Assembly (NCBI RefSeq): GCF_022919135.1
Contig: NZ_CP095049.1
Span: 3,848,501-3,912,500, forward strand
DNA length: 64,000 nt
From: Hymenobacter cellulosivorans
GTDB lineage: Bacteria; Bacteroidota; Bacteroidia; Cytophagales; Hymenobacteraceae
Reading direction: 5' to 3'
The first letter of the stretch is position 1. Every line of letters begins with the position of its first letter. The position numbers and the translations under genes are program-made. The notes under the pieces were generated by a model. It did not search any database, had not been told where the DNA came from, and worked only from the letters and a program-made list of their open reading frames with translations. This document shows positions 51,248-60,127 of this stretch, piece by piece.

Positions 51248-52351
51248 ATGTCCGCAGGTTTTCGTTTCCGGGATTTCGTGCCCGAAGAGTCGTCCGAGAA
51301 AGGCTTCGAGACACTGTTTAAGCTATTCATGCAACTGGTTACCATCACGTCGGGCGACGTGGCCGAGGCCTTGTCGTGGCTTAATGAGCTCGACAAGCAG
51401 TACGGCCTGACCGACAACGACTACGGGATGGGCAATTTCATCGAAGACCTGAAGAAAAAAGGCTATATCGATGAGAACGAGCAGGAGCGGGGCGCCTTCA
51501 AGATTACATCCAAAACCGAGCAGGGCATCCGCAAGAGCGCCCTGGAGGAAATCTTCGGCAAGCTCAAGAAGGGTAACACCGGCAACCACCGCACGCCCCA
51601 GACCGGGCAGGGCGACGAGCTGAGCACCGACGTCCGCGACTTCCGCTTCGGCGACTCGCTGGAGCAGATTTCGATGACCGAGAGCATTCGCAACGCCCAG
51701 CTTAATCACGGCTTGTCGGATGACTTCATGCTGGCCGAAGGCGACCTGGAAGTGCGCGAAACCGAGCACAAGACCCAGACCAGTACCGTGTTGATGATTG
51801 ACATCTCGCACTCGATGATCCTCTACGGTGAGGACCGCATCACGCCCGCCAAGAAGGTGGCCATGGCCCTGGCCGAGCTGGTAAAGCAGAAGTACCCCAA
51901 AGACTTCCTCGACGTCATCGTGTTCGGCAACGACGCCTGGCCCATTACCATCAAGGATTTGCCCTACCTGGAAGTCGGGCCCTACCACACCAATACGGTG
52001 GCCGGCCTGGAGCTGGCCTTGGATCTGCTGCGCAAGCGCAAGACGGCCAACAAGCAGATTTTCATGATAACCGACGGCAAGCCGACCTGCCTGAAGGAAG
52101 GCAACGGCTACTACAAAAACAGCTTCGGCCTAGACCGCAAAGTGGTTAATAAGACGCTGAACCTAGCCGCCGCCGCCCGCCGCCTCAAAGTGCCCATCAC
52201 TACTTTCATGATTGCCTCCGACCCGTATCTGCAGCAGTTTGTGGAGGAGTTTACCCAGGTCAATCAGGGCAAAGCCTACTACAGTAGCCTCAAAGGCCTG
52301 GGTCACCTGGTGTTCGAGGACTACAAGCGCAACCGCCGCAAGACGCTGTAA
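51248..52351 (+). CDS. VWA-domain protein, partner type of MoxR/ChlI-like AAA+
   Basis: 367 residues. N-terminal helical part (about 1-165: FRDFVPEESSEKGFETLFKL; EALSWLNELDKQYGLTDNDY). The VWA domain has a full MIDAS: DISHS at 185-189, the Thr in HTNTVAG near 248-250, and MITDGKPT with Asp276. No signal peptide. This matches VWA partners of the AAA+ family encoded at 56986; the two genes flank a three-gene export operon on the opposite strand. Such pairs act as metal-insertion or remodelling machines; the client is unknown. Confidence 0.9.
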   Translation: MSAGFRFRDFVPEESSEKGFETLFKLFMQLVTITSGDVAEALSWLNELDKQYGLTDNDYGMGNFIEDLKKKGYIDENEQERGAFKITSKTEQGIRKSALEEIFGKLKKGNTGNHRTPQTGQGDELSTDVRDFRFGDSLEQISMTESIRNAQLNHGLSDDFMLAEGDLEVRETEHKTQTSTVLMIDISHSMILYGEDRITPAKKVAMALAELVKQKYPKDFLDVIVFGNDAWPITIKDLPYLEVGPYHTNTVAGLELALDLLRKRKTANKQIFMITDGKPTCLKEGNGYYKNSFGLDRKVVNKTLNLAAAARRLKVPITTFMIASDPYLQQFVEEFTQVNQGKAYYSSLKGLGHLVFEDYKRNRRKTL

Positions 52352-52363
52352 ACAGCGGGTATA

Positions 52364-52416
52364 GCCACACAACAAAAGGCCGTTCTGCTCAGCAGAACGG
52401 CCTTTTGTTGTGTGGC
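52364..52416. terminator. 53-base near-perfect palindromic terminator
   Basis: Arms of 26 bases each (52364-52389 and 52391-52416) pair without mismatch around a single central C, with U-rich ends on both strands. Serves the convergent VWA and TolC genes. Confidence 0.9.
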
Positions 52417-52452
52417 TACTTCGGGGCGTGCAGAAGCTACTGCTAGTTGGTG

Positions 52453-53994
52453 CTACTGTGCCCCCAGCGTCCGGGTGCCGGCGTAGTAGTAGAGCTCGGC
52501 CCGGGTTTTTTCGTAGCTGGCCCGCAGACTTTCCTGCTTGATGCGCAGCTCAATCAGCTTGGATTCGCGGGCGTTGATGAGGAAAATAGTGCTTTCGCCC
52601 AACTCAAACTTTTGCAGCTCGGCTTGCAGCAACGTGCGTTGGTTGGCAATGGTCTGCTCCTGCAACGCCAACTGTCGCTCGTAAGCCAGCAGCGTGTTGT
52701 AGACGGCCTGTACCTGGTTGACGATGGTACGGCGGCTCTGCTGCTGCTCCAGGGTGGCGTCCTGCACCTTCAGACGGGTTTGCTGAAGCTTACCGCGCTC
52801 TTGGCGCAAAAACAGCGGGAAGGCGAAATCCACGCCCAGCTTGTAGTTGTTCCGGCCAAAGTCGTAGTAGGCGGGCATCTCAGGGCGGTAAAAGTCGCCG
52901 CGGCTGAGCAGCATGCCACTCACGCTAAGCTTGGGCTTGAGCATTTCCCGGCGGTAGCGCTCCTCTACGCCCAGCTGCCGGATTTTGGCGTCGAGCTTGA
53001 TAAGCGTAGGGTGCGACACAGCCGCCTGGCTTTGCAGCTGGCCAAACTGGGCCGTATCCACCCGCACCAGCGTCGGGCGCTGGGGTACGGCGTAGGCAGG
53101 CAGCTCCACGGGCTGGGCGTCCTTGTTCCAGAGGTGGTTAGACAGCAGCAAGCGGGCGTTGAGCAACTCCACGCTGAGCTGCTCGGCCTGTAGCTGCCGG
53201 TCCTGCACCGTGATGCGCGCCTCCACCGAGTCGATAGGAGCCTGGTCGCCGAGCAGGGCGCGGCGGCTGGTAGCCTGAAAGCGGGTATCGGCCAGGGCTA
53301 CGCCCTCACGCACGAGGTTGGCCTGCTGGGTGGCGTAGTACCAGTTCCAGTAGTCCTTGACGGCCTGCAACCATACCTCGTTGATCTGCTTGACCTGGTC
53401 GGCTTCGGCGGCCGTCACCATGATGCGGGCCTGGCGCAACGTGCTGCGGCGGGCATCAATCAGCAAGCCGGCCCCCAGCGGTACCGACAGGCCCACGCCG
53501 GCCAGCCCGTCGAGCGGGGTGCGGTACTCGGGGTTGACGTAGGTGCCCACCATCCGGTCGTAGCCGGCCTTCAAATCGATACCACCGGGTAAGATGGGTA
53601 CTTTCAGCTCGTTGGCCCACTTGTTATAATAGTCGGTGCCGCCGAACAGCTTCCGGTCGAAACCCGAACCCAGTTTAGGGTCGAAGCCGCCGCGGGCGGC
53701 CAGCACCTGGGCCTGGGCGTCGGCACTGAGCAGGGCGGCCTGCTTTACCATGGGGTGGTTGGCAAACACCAGATCAGCCAGATCCTGCAGGGAAAACACC
53801 CGGGCCGTATCAACAGCCGGGCGGTCGGCGGCCAGCTGCCGGGTCTGGAGCGGAGCCGGGTCGAGGCCCGGGGCCCGGCGGGGCAGGGTGGGCGTTTGGG
53901 CGTGGGCCACCGGCGCAGTGCTCAATAAGAGCAAGCCCAGCAGCAGCCAGGCCCGCGCCCGGCGGCCGATGGCAAGAAAAGATACCGTCGTCAT
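52453..53994 (-). CDS. TolC-family outer membrane efflux protein
   Basis: 513 residues. Signal peptide ending VAHAQTPT (near residue 32). The long helical hairpins are typical: ARGGFDPKLGSGFDRKLFGG, VGLSVPLGAGLLIDARRSTL, EQQQSRRTIVNQVQAVYNTL, LLQAELQKFELGESTIFLIN. Forms the outer-membrane channel-tunnel. Last gene of the operon, 4 bases after the HlyD stop. Confidence 0.93.
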   Translation of the reverse strand: MTTVSFLAIGRRARAWLLLGLLLLSTAPVAHAQTPTLPRRAPGLDPAPLQTRQLAADRPAVDTARVFSLQDLADLVFANHPMVKQAALLSADAQAQVLAARGGFDPKLGSGFDRKLFGGTDYYNKWANELKVPILPGGIDLKAGYDRMVGTYVNPEYRTPLDGLAGVGLSVPLGAGLLIDARRSTLRQARIMVTAAEADQVKQINEVWLQAVKDYWNWYYATQQANLVREGVALADTRFQATSRRALLGDQAPIDSVEARITVQDRQLQAEQLSVELLNARLLLSNHLWNKDAQPVELPAYAVPQRPTLVRVDTAQFGQLQSQAAVSHPTLIKLDAKIRQLGVEERYRREMLKPKLSVSGMLLSRGDFYRPEMPAYYDFGRNNYKLGVDFAFPLFLRQERGKLQQTRLKVQDATLEQQQSRRTIVNQVQAVYNTLLAYERQLALQEQTIANQRTLLQAELQKFELGESTIFLINARESKLIELRIKQESLRASYEKTRAELYYYAGTRTLGAQ

Positions 53995-53998
53995 GCGC

Positions 53999-55372
53999 CT
54001 ACTTCTTGTCAGCTTTCGCCTTGATGGGAGTCTCGTCGGGGGCGGTCTGCAGCGTGGGCGGGAAGCCGTTGAGCTGCCGCCAGATTTCGTACCACACCGG
54101 CACCGAGTCCAGAATTACCCAGCCGTACACACCTGAGCCCAGGCGCAGCTGGGCCGGCCAGCTCGGGTCTTGCTCGTTGTGGCGGTCGGGGCGCACCAGC
54201 AGGCGGTACTTGCCGTCGGTAGTGCTCACCACGTCAATCACCGTGACGGTACCCCCGAAGGTGCCGACGGCGGCCGAGGGCCAGCCCGAAAACTGGATGG
54301 CGGGCCACCCGTCGAACTGCAGACGCACTGGCCGGCCCCGCTGAATCAGGGGCACGTCCATGGCCCGCACGTACATTTCCACGGCCAGCACGGGCGCGTC
54401 GGGCTGCAGCGTGGCAATGGATTCGCCTTCCTTAATGGTTTCGCCGATACCGGCCTTGAGCGTACGCACAACGTAGCCGGCCTGCGGGGCCCGCACCACG
54501 TACAGGCCACGGCGCACTTCCACGTTGCTGATCTTGTTGCGCAGGGCTGCTACCTCGCCCTCCGAGGATGACCGGCTCGACACGGCCGAGCTGCGGTCCG
54601 ACAGCGTTTTGGCCAAATCCTGCCCGTATTTGGCGCGCAGGTTGCTGAGCTCGATGCTGGCGTTGGCCAAGGACTGCTTGGAGTTCAGCAGCTTGTTGCG
54701 CTGGGCCGTGACTTTGGCCAGATCTTCCTGTAGCTTGAGCCGGCGGGTTTCAATGTCGGTCAGGGAGAACAGGCCGTTTTTGTAGCCTTCCTCGTAGCGG
54801 GCCAGCCGGGACTGGGCCACCTGGAAGGCGTTGTTGACGGCCACTAGGTCGGCGCTGTCGATGCGCACGGTGTTGCGGGCCTGGGTCACGCGGTTTCGGG
54901 CCGCGTCGAGCTGCACGTTCAGCGTAAGGCGCAGGGCCTCAATTTGCTGGTCGGTGGCCTGAATCTTGGCCGCGTTGGCGGCTACGTTGCCCTGCTTGGC
55001 AGTCAGCTGCTCGCGCAGGCGCTCGGGCAGGTTGGGGTCGAAGTACTCGTCCTTGATTTCGGAAATGGTCAGCAGCGTGTCGCCCTGCTGTACGAGCTGG
55101 CCCTCTCGCACGGCCCAGCGCTCAATGCGGCCCGCAATGGCGTTCTGCACCGTTTGGGGGCGGTCCTGGGGGCTTAGAGTGGTCAGGGAGCCGGAGCCCT
55201 CGATGGTTTGGCGCCAGGGCAAAAAGAGAATAATCACGAAGATCAGGCCCACGGCCGTCAGCACCCGGCCCAGTAGGCGGGCACCCTTGGGCTCAAGCAG
55301 CTCCTGGCGCGAGCGGTCCAGATCCTCGTGCCATACCGATTCGTCGACGCCTTGGTTAGATAGATTAAGCAT
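53999..55372 (-). CDS. HlyD-family membrane fusion protein
   Basis: 457 residues. One inner-membrane helix at about 36-54 (LTAVGLIFVIILFLPWRQ); lipoyl half-motifs before and after a long coiled coil (residues about 105-290: NAAKIQATDQQIEALRLTLN ... LRAKYGQDLAKTLSDRSSAV); RAPQAGYVVRTLKAGIGETI is the second lipoyl half; beta-barrel near VEMYVRAMDVPLIQRGRPVR. Links the inner-membrane component to TolC. Its start overlaps the end of the ABC membrane gene by 8 bases. Confidence 0.92.
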   Translation of the reverse strand: MLNLSNQGVDESVWHEDLDRSRQELLEPKGARLLGRVLTAVGLIFVIILFLPWRQTIEGSGSLTTLSPQDRPQTVQNAIAGRIERWAVREGQLVQQGDTLLTISEIKDEYFDPNLPERLREQLTAKQGNVAANAAKIQATDQQIEALRLTLNVQLDAARNRVTQARNTVRIDSADLVAVNNAFQVAQSRLARYEEGYKNGLFSLTDIETRRLKLQEDLAKVTAQRNKLLNSKQSLANASIELSNLRAKYGQDLAKTLSDRSSAVSSRSSSEGEVAALRNKISNVEVRRGLYVVRAPQAGYVVRTLKAGIGETIKEGESIATLQPDAPVLAVEMYVRAMDVPLIQRGRPVRLQFDGWPAIQFSGWPSAAVGTFGGTVTVIDVVSTTDGKYRLLVRPDRHNEQDPSWPAQLRLGSGVYGWVILDSVPVWYEIWRQLNGFPPTLQTAPDETPIKAKADKK

Positions 55373-56381
55373 GGCTGGCGGCGGAATGAGGTTCTTCTAC
55401 GAGGGGCAGATCAGTCACGGCAGCCAGTTTCTCCACGCCGGTCAGCATGTCGAACACGGTGGCCAGGCCGGTCATCAGCTTTTCAATTGAGCTGCTGATC
55501 TGCACGATGAGTACTTCGGCGGCCACAAACTGGCCCAGGGTCATTTGCCGCGACACTACAAACAAAGTACCCGCAATCAGCAGGCCGCCGGTGAGCAGGG
55601 TGCGCAGGGCAATGCCCCAGCCGTAGTAGCTTTTCAGGACGCTGAAATGGCTGTTGCGGGCGCGCAAATACTGGGCCGTCAGCTCGTCGGTGTGGTCCAG
55701 AACCTGCTGTTGGGCAGTGGGGTTATTGCGGTAGCTGGGCAGTGTTCCGGCTACTTTTTCCAGCCATTCCACAGCCTCGTATTTATGGGCCGATTCCTCG
55801 ATGCTGGTGCGCAGCGCCCGGCGGTAATTCATGAAGTAAATCAAGCCGAGCAGCACCAGAATCGTCAGGCCCAGGCCCACGAAAACGGGGTGGTAAAACG
55901 ACAGTACGATGACGCCAAACAGAATCTGGATGCCGGCAAACATCAAGTCAATCAGTAGCTTGGTCAGGCCCTTCTGCACAGTCAGGATGTCGAAGAAGCG
56001 GTTGACCAGCTCCGGCGGGTTTTCGCCTTCCAGGGCCTTGGGGTCGATGCGCGGCAGGCGGTAGGCATACTCGATGGCCGCCTTGGCAAACAGGCGCTGT
56101 TCCATGGCCTCTACCAGCGTAAACTGCCCGATCAGCAGCAAACCGGCCAGCAGCACGCCCAGCACCACGACGCTAATCAGGATGTAAGTGGAGCCGAACA
56201 CGGCCCCGGTCGAAACGAGGTTGAACACGGCCTGGGTACCCAGCGGTAGGGTCAGGCTAATCAGGCCGGTGGCAATGGCGTAGAAAAGAATGTAGCGGAT
56301 GGAGCGGCGCTCCGGTTCGAGCATGCGGGTCAGCCGCTGCCAGGGGGTAGGTGGGGGCAGAGCCAGTTGTTTTGAGGCCAT
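55365..56381 (-). CDS. ABC-transporter transmembrane domain protein without ATPase domain
   Basis: 338 residues. Six membrane helices of the exporter type I fold: IRYILFYAIATGLISLTLPL, STYILISVVVLGVLLAGLLL, LIDLMFAGIQILFGVIVLSF, VFVGLGLTILVLLGLIYFMN, GIALRTLLTGGLLIAGTLFV. The protein stops at LPLVEEPHSAASHA, where the linker to a nucleotide-binding domain would begin; there is no Walker A, LSGGQ or Walker B motif, and no such domain in the neighbouring genes. Coupled to HlyD and TolC genes by overlap and a 4-base gap. It may use an ATPase from elsewhere or another energy source. Confidence 0.88.
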   Translation of the reverse strand: MASKQLALPPPTPWQRLTRMLEPERRSIRYILFYAIATGLISLTLPLGTQAVFNLVSTGAVFGSTYILISVVVLGVLLAGLLLIGQFTLVEAMEQRLFAKAAIEYAYRLPRIDPKALEGENPPELVNRFFDILTVQKGLTKLLIDLMFAGIQILFGVIVLSFYHPVFVGLGLTILVLLGLIYFMNYRRALRTSIEESAHKYEAVEWLEKVAGTLPSYRNNPTAQQQVLDHTDELTAQYLRARNSHFSVLKSYYGWGIALRTLLTGGLLIAGTLFVVSRQMTLGQFVAAEVLIVQISSSIEKLMTGLATVFDMLTGVEKLAAVTDLPLVEEPHSAASHA

Positions 56382-56985
56382 GAGAGCAAAGGGTGTTCGT
56401 CAACTAGCGCGGTGCTCCGCCCGGCCGCGGGGCCTTCGGGAACAGCTGCGCTACTCGATGAGTGTGTGGTGATAAGCTCAACGGTGGGATGCCAGTGAGG
56501 TTTTGACGTACTGAGCCAGGAGCTACCTGGCCCGGCCTTTCGGCAGGCCGTCTACCCGCCCGAAGCGCCATTAGAGCGAATGGAATTCTATTCAGGGGGC
56601 AAAATTATAGTCGAATAAGAAGCGCCTACTTAAAACTGGATTAAATCGTCCAGGAAGAGTAAATTTTTAATTTGAGTTTAATATTGCCCTGCTGTTGGCC
56701 GTTGGCCAGGGTACCAGGGCACATGAGGCGAAGCGCGAAAACCGTTCGACCGATATGCTGAGCCTGACAGTTACCATTGCCTGCAAGATGACTCGCGGGA
56801 CTCAACAGGACGTTTTCCTTTGCTTGGGGATTCTACAGTTCGAGCCAACATCCGTACGATTTTTGCCTGACCCGCAGCCTGCGTCCGAACCAACTACCCG
56901 GTTGGCTAGTTGTACCATTTGATGCCCGGCCCGAGCGCCAACCGCCCCGGTTTTGCGTAGGTCCGGTACACTCCCTATCCCTGAT
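56382..56985. other. 604-base divergent spacer
   Basis: Lies between the export operon (minus) and the AAA+ gene (plus). The stretch 56590-56690 is AT-rich against a GC-rich background (AAATTTTTAATTTGAGTTTAA) and is the likely promoter zone. No convincing gene: a 75-codon frame at 56695-56922 has no protein character. Confidence 0.55.
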
Positions 56986-58509
56986 ATGAAATCAACTGAC
57001 ATCCGTACCCTCGGTGACTTGAAGAAGTCCGGCTACCAGCCCCGTTCCGTGAAGCAGGAGCTGCGCGACAACCTGATTGCCAAGCTCCAGGCCAAAGAAG
57101 AAGTGTTTCCCGGCATCTACGGCTACGAGGAAACCGTTATTCCCGACCTGCAGCGCGCCATTCTGAGCATGCACCACATCAATCTGCTAGGACTCCGCGG
57201 GCAGGCCAAAACCCGCATTGCCCGCCTCATGGTCGACTTGCTCGATGAGTACATCCCGGTAGTGGAAGGCTCGGAGCTCAACGACGACCCGCTGGAGCCC
57301 CTGAGCATTTATGCTAAAAACCTCATTGCCGAGAAAGGCGACGCCACGCCCGTTTCGTGGCTGCACCGCTCGGAGCGCTATACCGAGAAGCTGGCCACGC
57401 CCGACGTATCGGTGGCCGACCTCATCGGCGACGCCGACCCCATCAAGGCCGCCACGCTGAAGCTGCCCTACTCCGACGAGCGGGTAATTCACTTCGGTTT
57501 GATTCCCCGCTCGCACCGCGGCATTTTCGTGATTAACGAGTTGCCCGACTTGCAGGCCCGCATCCAGGTGTCCTTGTTCAACATCCTGCAGGAAGGCGAC
57601 ATTCAGATCCGGGGCTTCAAGGTGCGCCTGCCGCTCGACATTCAGTTCGTGTTTACGGCCAACCCCGAGGACTATACCAACCGCGGCTCCATCGTGACTC
57701 CGCTCAAGGACCGGATTGACTCCCAGATTATCACGCACTACCCCAAGAGCATCGAAATCGGGAAGCGCATCACCAAGCAGGAGGCCCGCATCAAGCCCGA
57801 GCAGAAGGGCATGGTGGTTAGCAACGAAATCATTCACGACCTGGTGGAGCAGGTGGCCGTTGAGGCCCGGGGCTCGGAGTTCGTCGATGCTAAGAGCGGC
57901 GTATCCGCCCGCCTGACCATTGCCGCCTACGAAAGCCTGGTGAGTGCCGCCGAGCGCCGCGCCTTGATTAATGGTGAAAAGAAAACCTACGTGCGCATCG
58001 CCGATTTCCTGGCCGCCGTGCCCGCTCTCACCGGCAAGGTGGAGCTGGTATATGAAGGTGAGCAGGAGGGAGCCGGCATCGTGGCCGAGAAGCTGATGGG
58101 CAAAGCCATCCGCACCTTGTTCCTAAACTACTTCCCCGACCCCGACAAGCAGAAGAAAAAGAAGAACATCCCGAACCCCTACAAGGAGGTGCAGGACTGG
58201 TTCGGGGCCGGCAACACCGTCGACGTGCTCAACGACGGCTCCGACAAGGACTACCACGCCGCCCTGGAGCAGGTACCCGGCCTGCGCAACATCGTGACCT
58301 TCCTGCACCCCAACGAGGACGCGGATACGACCTGGTTCCTGATGGAGTTCTGCCTGCACGGCCTGGCCGAGCACAGCCTGATTTCGCGCAACCGCGTCAC
58401 GGCCGGCACCCAGTTCAAGGACCTCTTGTCGTCGATGTTCACTATGCCCAGCTTCGGCGGGGATGACGACGAGGACGAAGAAGATACCAAGCCCCGCCGC
58501 CGGCGCTAA
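56986..58509 (+). CDS. MoxR/ChlI-like AAA+ ATPase
   Basis: 507 residues from ATG 56986 (MKSTDIRTLGDLKKSGYQPR). Walker A is GLRGQAKT at 69-76. The Walker B strand reads GIFVINELPDL, with Asn184-Glu185 instead of Asp-Glu, a change I recall as common in this subfamily. FTANPEDYTNRGSIVTPLKD holds sensor 1 and the arginine finger region. A C-terminal Lys/Asp/Glu-rich tail (GDDDEDEEDTKPRRRR) ends the protein. It should drive the VWA protein encoded at 51248 as a chelatase- or chaperone-like machine. The two genes are separated by 4.6 kb of opposite-strand export genes. Confidence 0.9.
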   Translation: MKSTDIRTLGDLKKSGYQPRSVKQELRDNLIAKLQAKEEVFPGIYGYEETVIPDLQRAILSMHHINLLGLRGQAKTRIARLMVDLLDEYIPVVEGSELNDDPLEPLSIYAKNLIAEKGDATPVSWLHRSERYTEKLATPDVSVADLIGDADPIKAATLKLPYSDERVIHFGLIPRSHRGIFVINELPDLQARIQVSLFNILQEGDIQIRGFKVRLPLDIQFVFTANPEDYTNRGSIVTPLKDRIDSQIITHYPKSIEIGKRITKQEARIKPEQKGMVVSNEIIHDLVEQVAVEARGSEFVDAKSGVSARLTIAAYESLVSAAERRALINGEKKTYVRIADFLAAVPALTGKVELVYEGEQEGAGIVAEKLMGKAIRTLFLNYFPDPDKQKKKKNIPNPYKEVQDWFGAGNTVDVLNDGSDKDYHAALEQVPGLRNIVTFLHPNEDADTTWFLMEFCLHGLAEHSLISRNRVTAGTQFKDLLSSMFTMPSFGGDDDEDEEDTKPRRRR

Positions 58510-58513
58510 GGTG

Positions 58514-58603
58514 TAGCGCGAACTTTGTAGTTCGCGTACCCCGCGCCGGTAGCGCCGCTACAGCAATTGTCTTTCCTGTACGCGAACTATACAATTCGCG
58601 CTA
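58514..58603. repeat. Intergenic palindrome, family B (copy 2)
   Basis: Arms TAGCGCGAACTTTGTAGTTC.. (58514-58539) and ..ACAATTCGCGCTA (58578-58603) pair imperfectly; each arm is a GCGCGAA...TTCGCG mini-hairpin. Same outer frame as the element at 51109 (TAGCGCGAA and TTCGCGTA ends) with a different core. Confidence 0.8.
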
Positions 58604-58611
58604 GTGCCAAA

Positions 58612-58645
58612 AACGCCCCGCGTATCGAAAGATGCGCGGGGCGTT
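58612..58645 (+). terminator. Intrinsic terminator after AAA+ gene
   Basis: Arms AACGCCCCGCG (58612-58622) and CGCGGGGCGTT (58635-58645), 12-base loop. An AT-rich stretch with TATATATAC follows and may hold the next promoter. Confidence 0.8.
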
Positions 58646-58779
58646 CGTATGTAGAAAGCTTTAAAAACACTATATATACAATCCTGCTACTTTAGCCGCA
58701 GCTAGTTGCGCTGGTAGTGGAAAAGCCAGGTCCTATAGCTAATGCAGTAACAACGTTTCTGGGTTTGAAAATTAATGCA

Positions 58780-59250
58780 ATGAGAATAGTAACTATAGTT
58801 GCCCTCACCGCTGTATGTGGCAGCTTCCTTTCTTGCACGTCGGAAACGGAAACCTCTCGCAAAGCCAGTAAAATGCCTATCACGGGTACTTGGCAGCTGG
58901 TCAACCGAACCGTTATTGAGAAGGGAGATACGGTGACCACGGCCAGCAGCAAAAACGAATCGTTTATCAAAGTCATTAATGACACCCACTTCGCCTTTTT
59001 ACAGCACGACCTGCACAAAGGCAAGGATTCCGCGGCGGTGTTTGTGGCCGGGGGCGGCAAGTATTCCCTCCAAGACAGCCTCTACAGCGAGCACCTAGAG
59101 TATTGCAGCGCCCGCAACTGGGAGGATAATGATTTTGTATTCACCGTCACCTTAAAAAACGATACCCTCACGCAAAGTGGTGTGGAGAAGGTAGCAAGTG
59201 CGGGCGTGGACCGGGTTAATATTGAGCGCTACGTAAGGCTGAAACCGTAG
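58780..59250 (+). CDS. Lipocalin-like lipoprotein
   Basis: 156 residues from ATG 58780 (MRIVTIVALTAVCGSFLSCT), lipobox LSC. The mature protein begins ITGTWQLVNRTVIEKGDTVT, the G-x-W start of lipocalin-like domains, and has alternating strands (NESFIKVINDTHFAFLQHDL; GGGKYSLQDSLYSEHLEY; NDFVFTVTLKNDTLTQSG). Similar proteins in Bacteroidota are of unknown ligand. Codons are more AT-rich than average. Confidence 0.8.
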   Translation: MRIVTIVALTAVCGSFLSCTSETETSRKASKMPITGTWQLVNRTVIEKGDTVTTASSKNESFIKVINDTHFAFLQHDLHKGKDSAAVFVAGGGKYSLQDSLYSEHLEYCSARNWEDNDFVFTVTLKNDTLTQSGVEKVASAGVDRVNIERYVRLKP

Positions 59251-59327
59251 CGGCTACTTGCTAAAGTGAAGCAGGTGCACGCTCAGCATAGCTTCAGGTA
59301 GCGGTGTCGTTTATTTGAGTTGGACGC

Positions 59328-60014
59328 ATGAAAGGCAAGAAAATCGGGTTGGTCGGCGGCATCAGCTGGGTTTCCACCCTGGACTATTACCGGCTCATCA
59401 ACGAAGGCGTAAATAGCCGGCTGGGCGGGCTCCACTTTGCCGAGCTGCTTATCTATTCCCTCAACTTTGCCGACGTGCAGGCTGCCACCTGGGAACACGC
59501 CTACAACCTGCTGCGCGACGCCTGCCTAAGTCTCAAGGACGCTGATGCCACGGCCCTTGCTCTTTGCGCCAACACCGCCCACTTGTTTGCCGACCAGCTG
59601 GAGAAGGAGCTGGAGTTGCCCCTCATCCACATCGTGACCGAGACGGCGAAAGTGCTGCGGCGGGAAGGCCACACGACCATTGGACTGCTGGGCACCAAAT
59701 TCACCATGGAAATGCCCTTCTACCGGGAGCGGCTGGAGGCGTTTGGCATCACCGTACTAACGCCCCCAGCGCAGGAAACCCGGGACTACGTGCAGCATAC
59801 TGTCAAGGAGGAACTGGGTCGGGGAGTTATCAACCCCGAAACCAAGGCGCGCTACATCTCCATTGCGCAGGCGTTAGTCAGCAGCGGAGCCACGGCCGTG
59901 GTGCTGGGCTGTACCGAAATTCCGTTGCTCATCAGCCAAGCCGATTTTTCCGTGCCCGTGTTCGATACGGTACAAATCCATTCAGCGGCCATCGTCGACT
60001 ATCTCGTGGCGTGA
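59328..60014 (+). CDS. Aspartate/glutamate racemase family protein
   Basis: 228 residues. The two catalytic cysteines are in place: LALCANTAHLFADQ (near residue 83) and VVLGCTEIPLLIS (near residue 197). N-terminus GLVGGISWVSTLDYYRLINE is typical of the RacX/YgeA group. Converts L-amino acids to D-forms, for cell wall or signalling use; the specific amino acid is not readable. A terminator follows. Confidence 0.92.
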   Translation: MKGKKIGLVGGISWVSTLDYYRLINEGVNSRLGGLHFAELLIYSLNFADVQAATWEHAYNLLRDACLSLKDADATALALCANTAHLFADQLEKELELPLIHIVTETAKVLRREGHTTIGLLGTKFTMEMPFYRERLEAFGITVLTPPAQETRDYVQHTVKEELGRGVINPETKARYISIAQALVSSGATAVVLGCTEIPLLISQADFSVPVFDTVQIHSAAIVDYLVA

Positions 60015-60088
60015 GCCGCTCCCGTCGCCGGCCCGCACTAGGGTTGACTTGTGATGATGCTTCTCTTCGCCTCGTGCTACCCTTAAAA

Positions 60089-60122
60089 AAAGCCCCGTCG
60101 GCTACGCAGCCAGCGGGGCTTT
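60089..60122. terminator. Bidirectional terminator
   Basis: Arms AAAGCCCC (60089-60096) and GGGGCTTT (60115-60122), with an inner GGCT...AGCC stem; lies between convergent genes 59328 and 60128. Confidence 0.8.
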
Positions 60123-60127
60123 CTGGT

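Noticed and set aside
56695..56922. 75-codon frame in the divergent spacer
   Set aside because: No hydrophobic or domain pattern, unusual codons for the genome, and it occupies the likely promoter zone.
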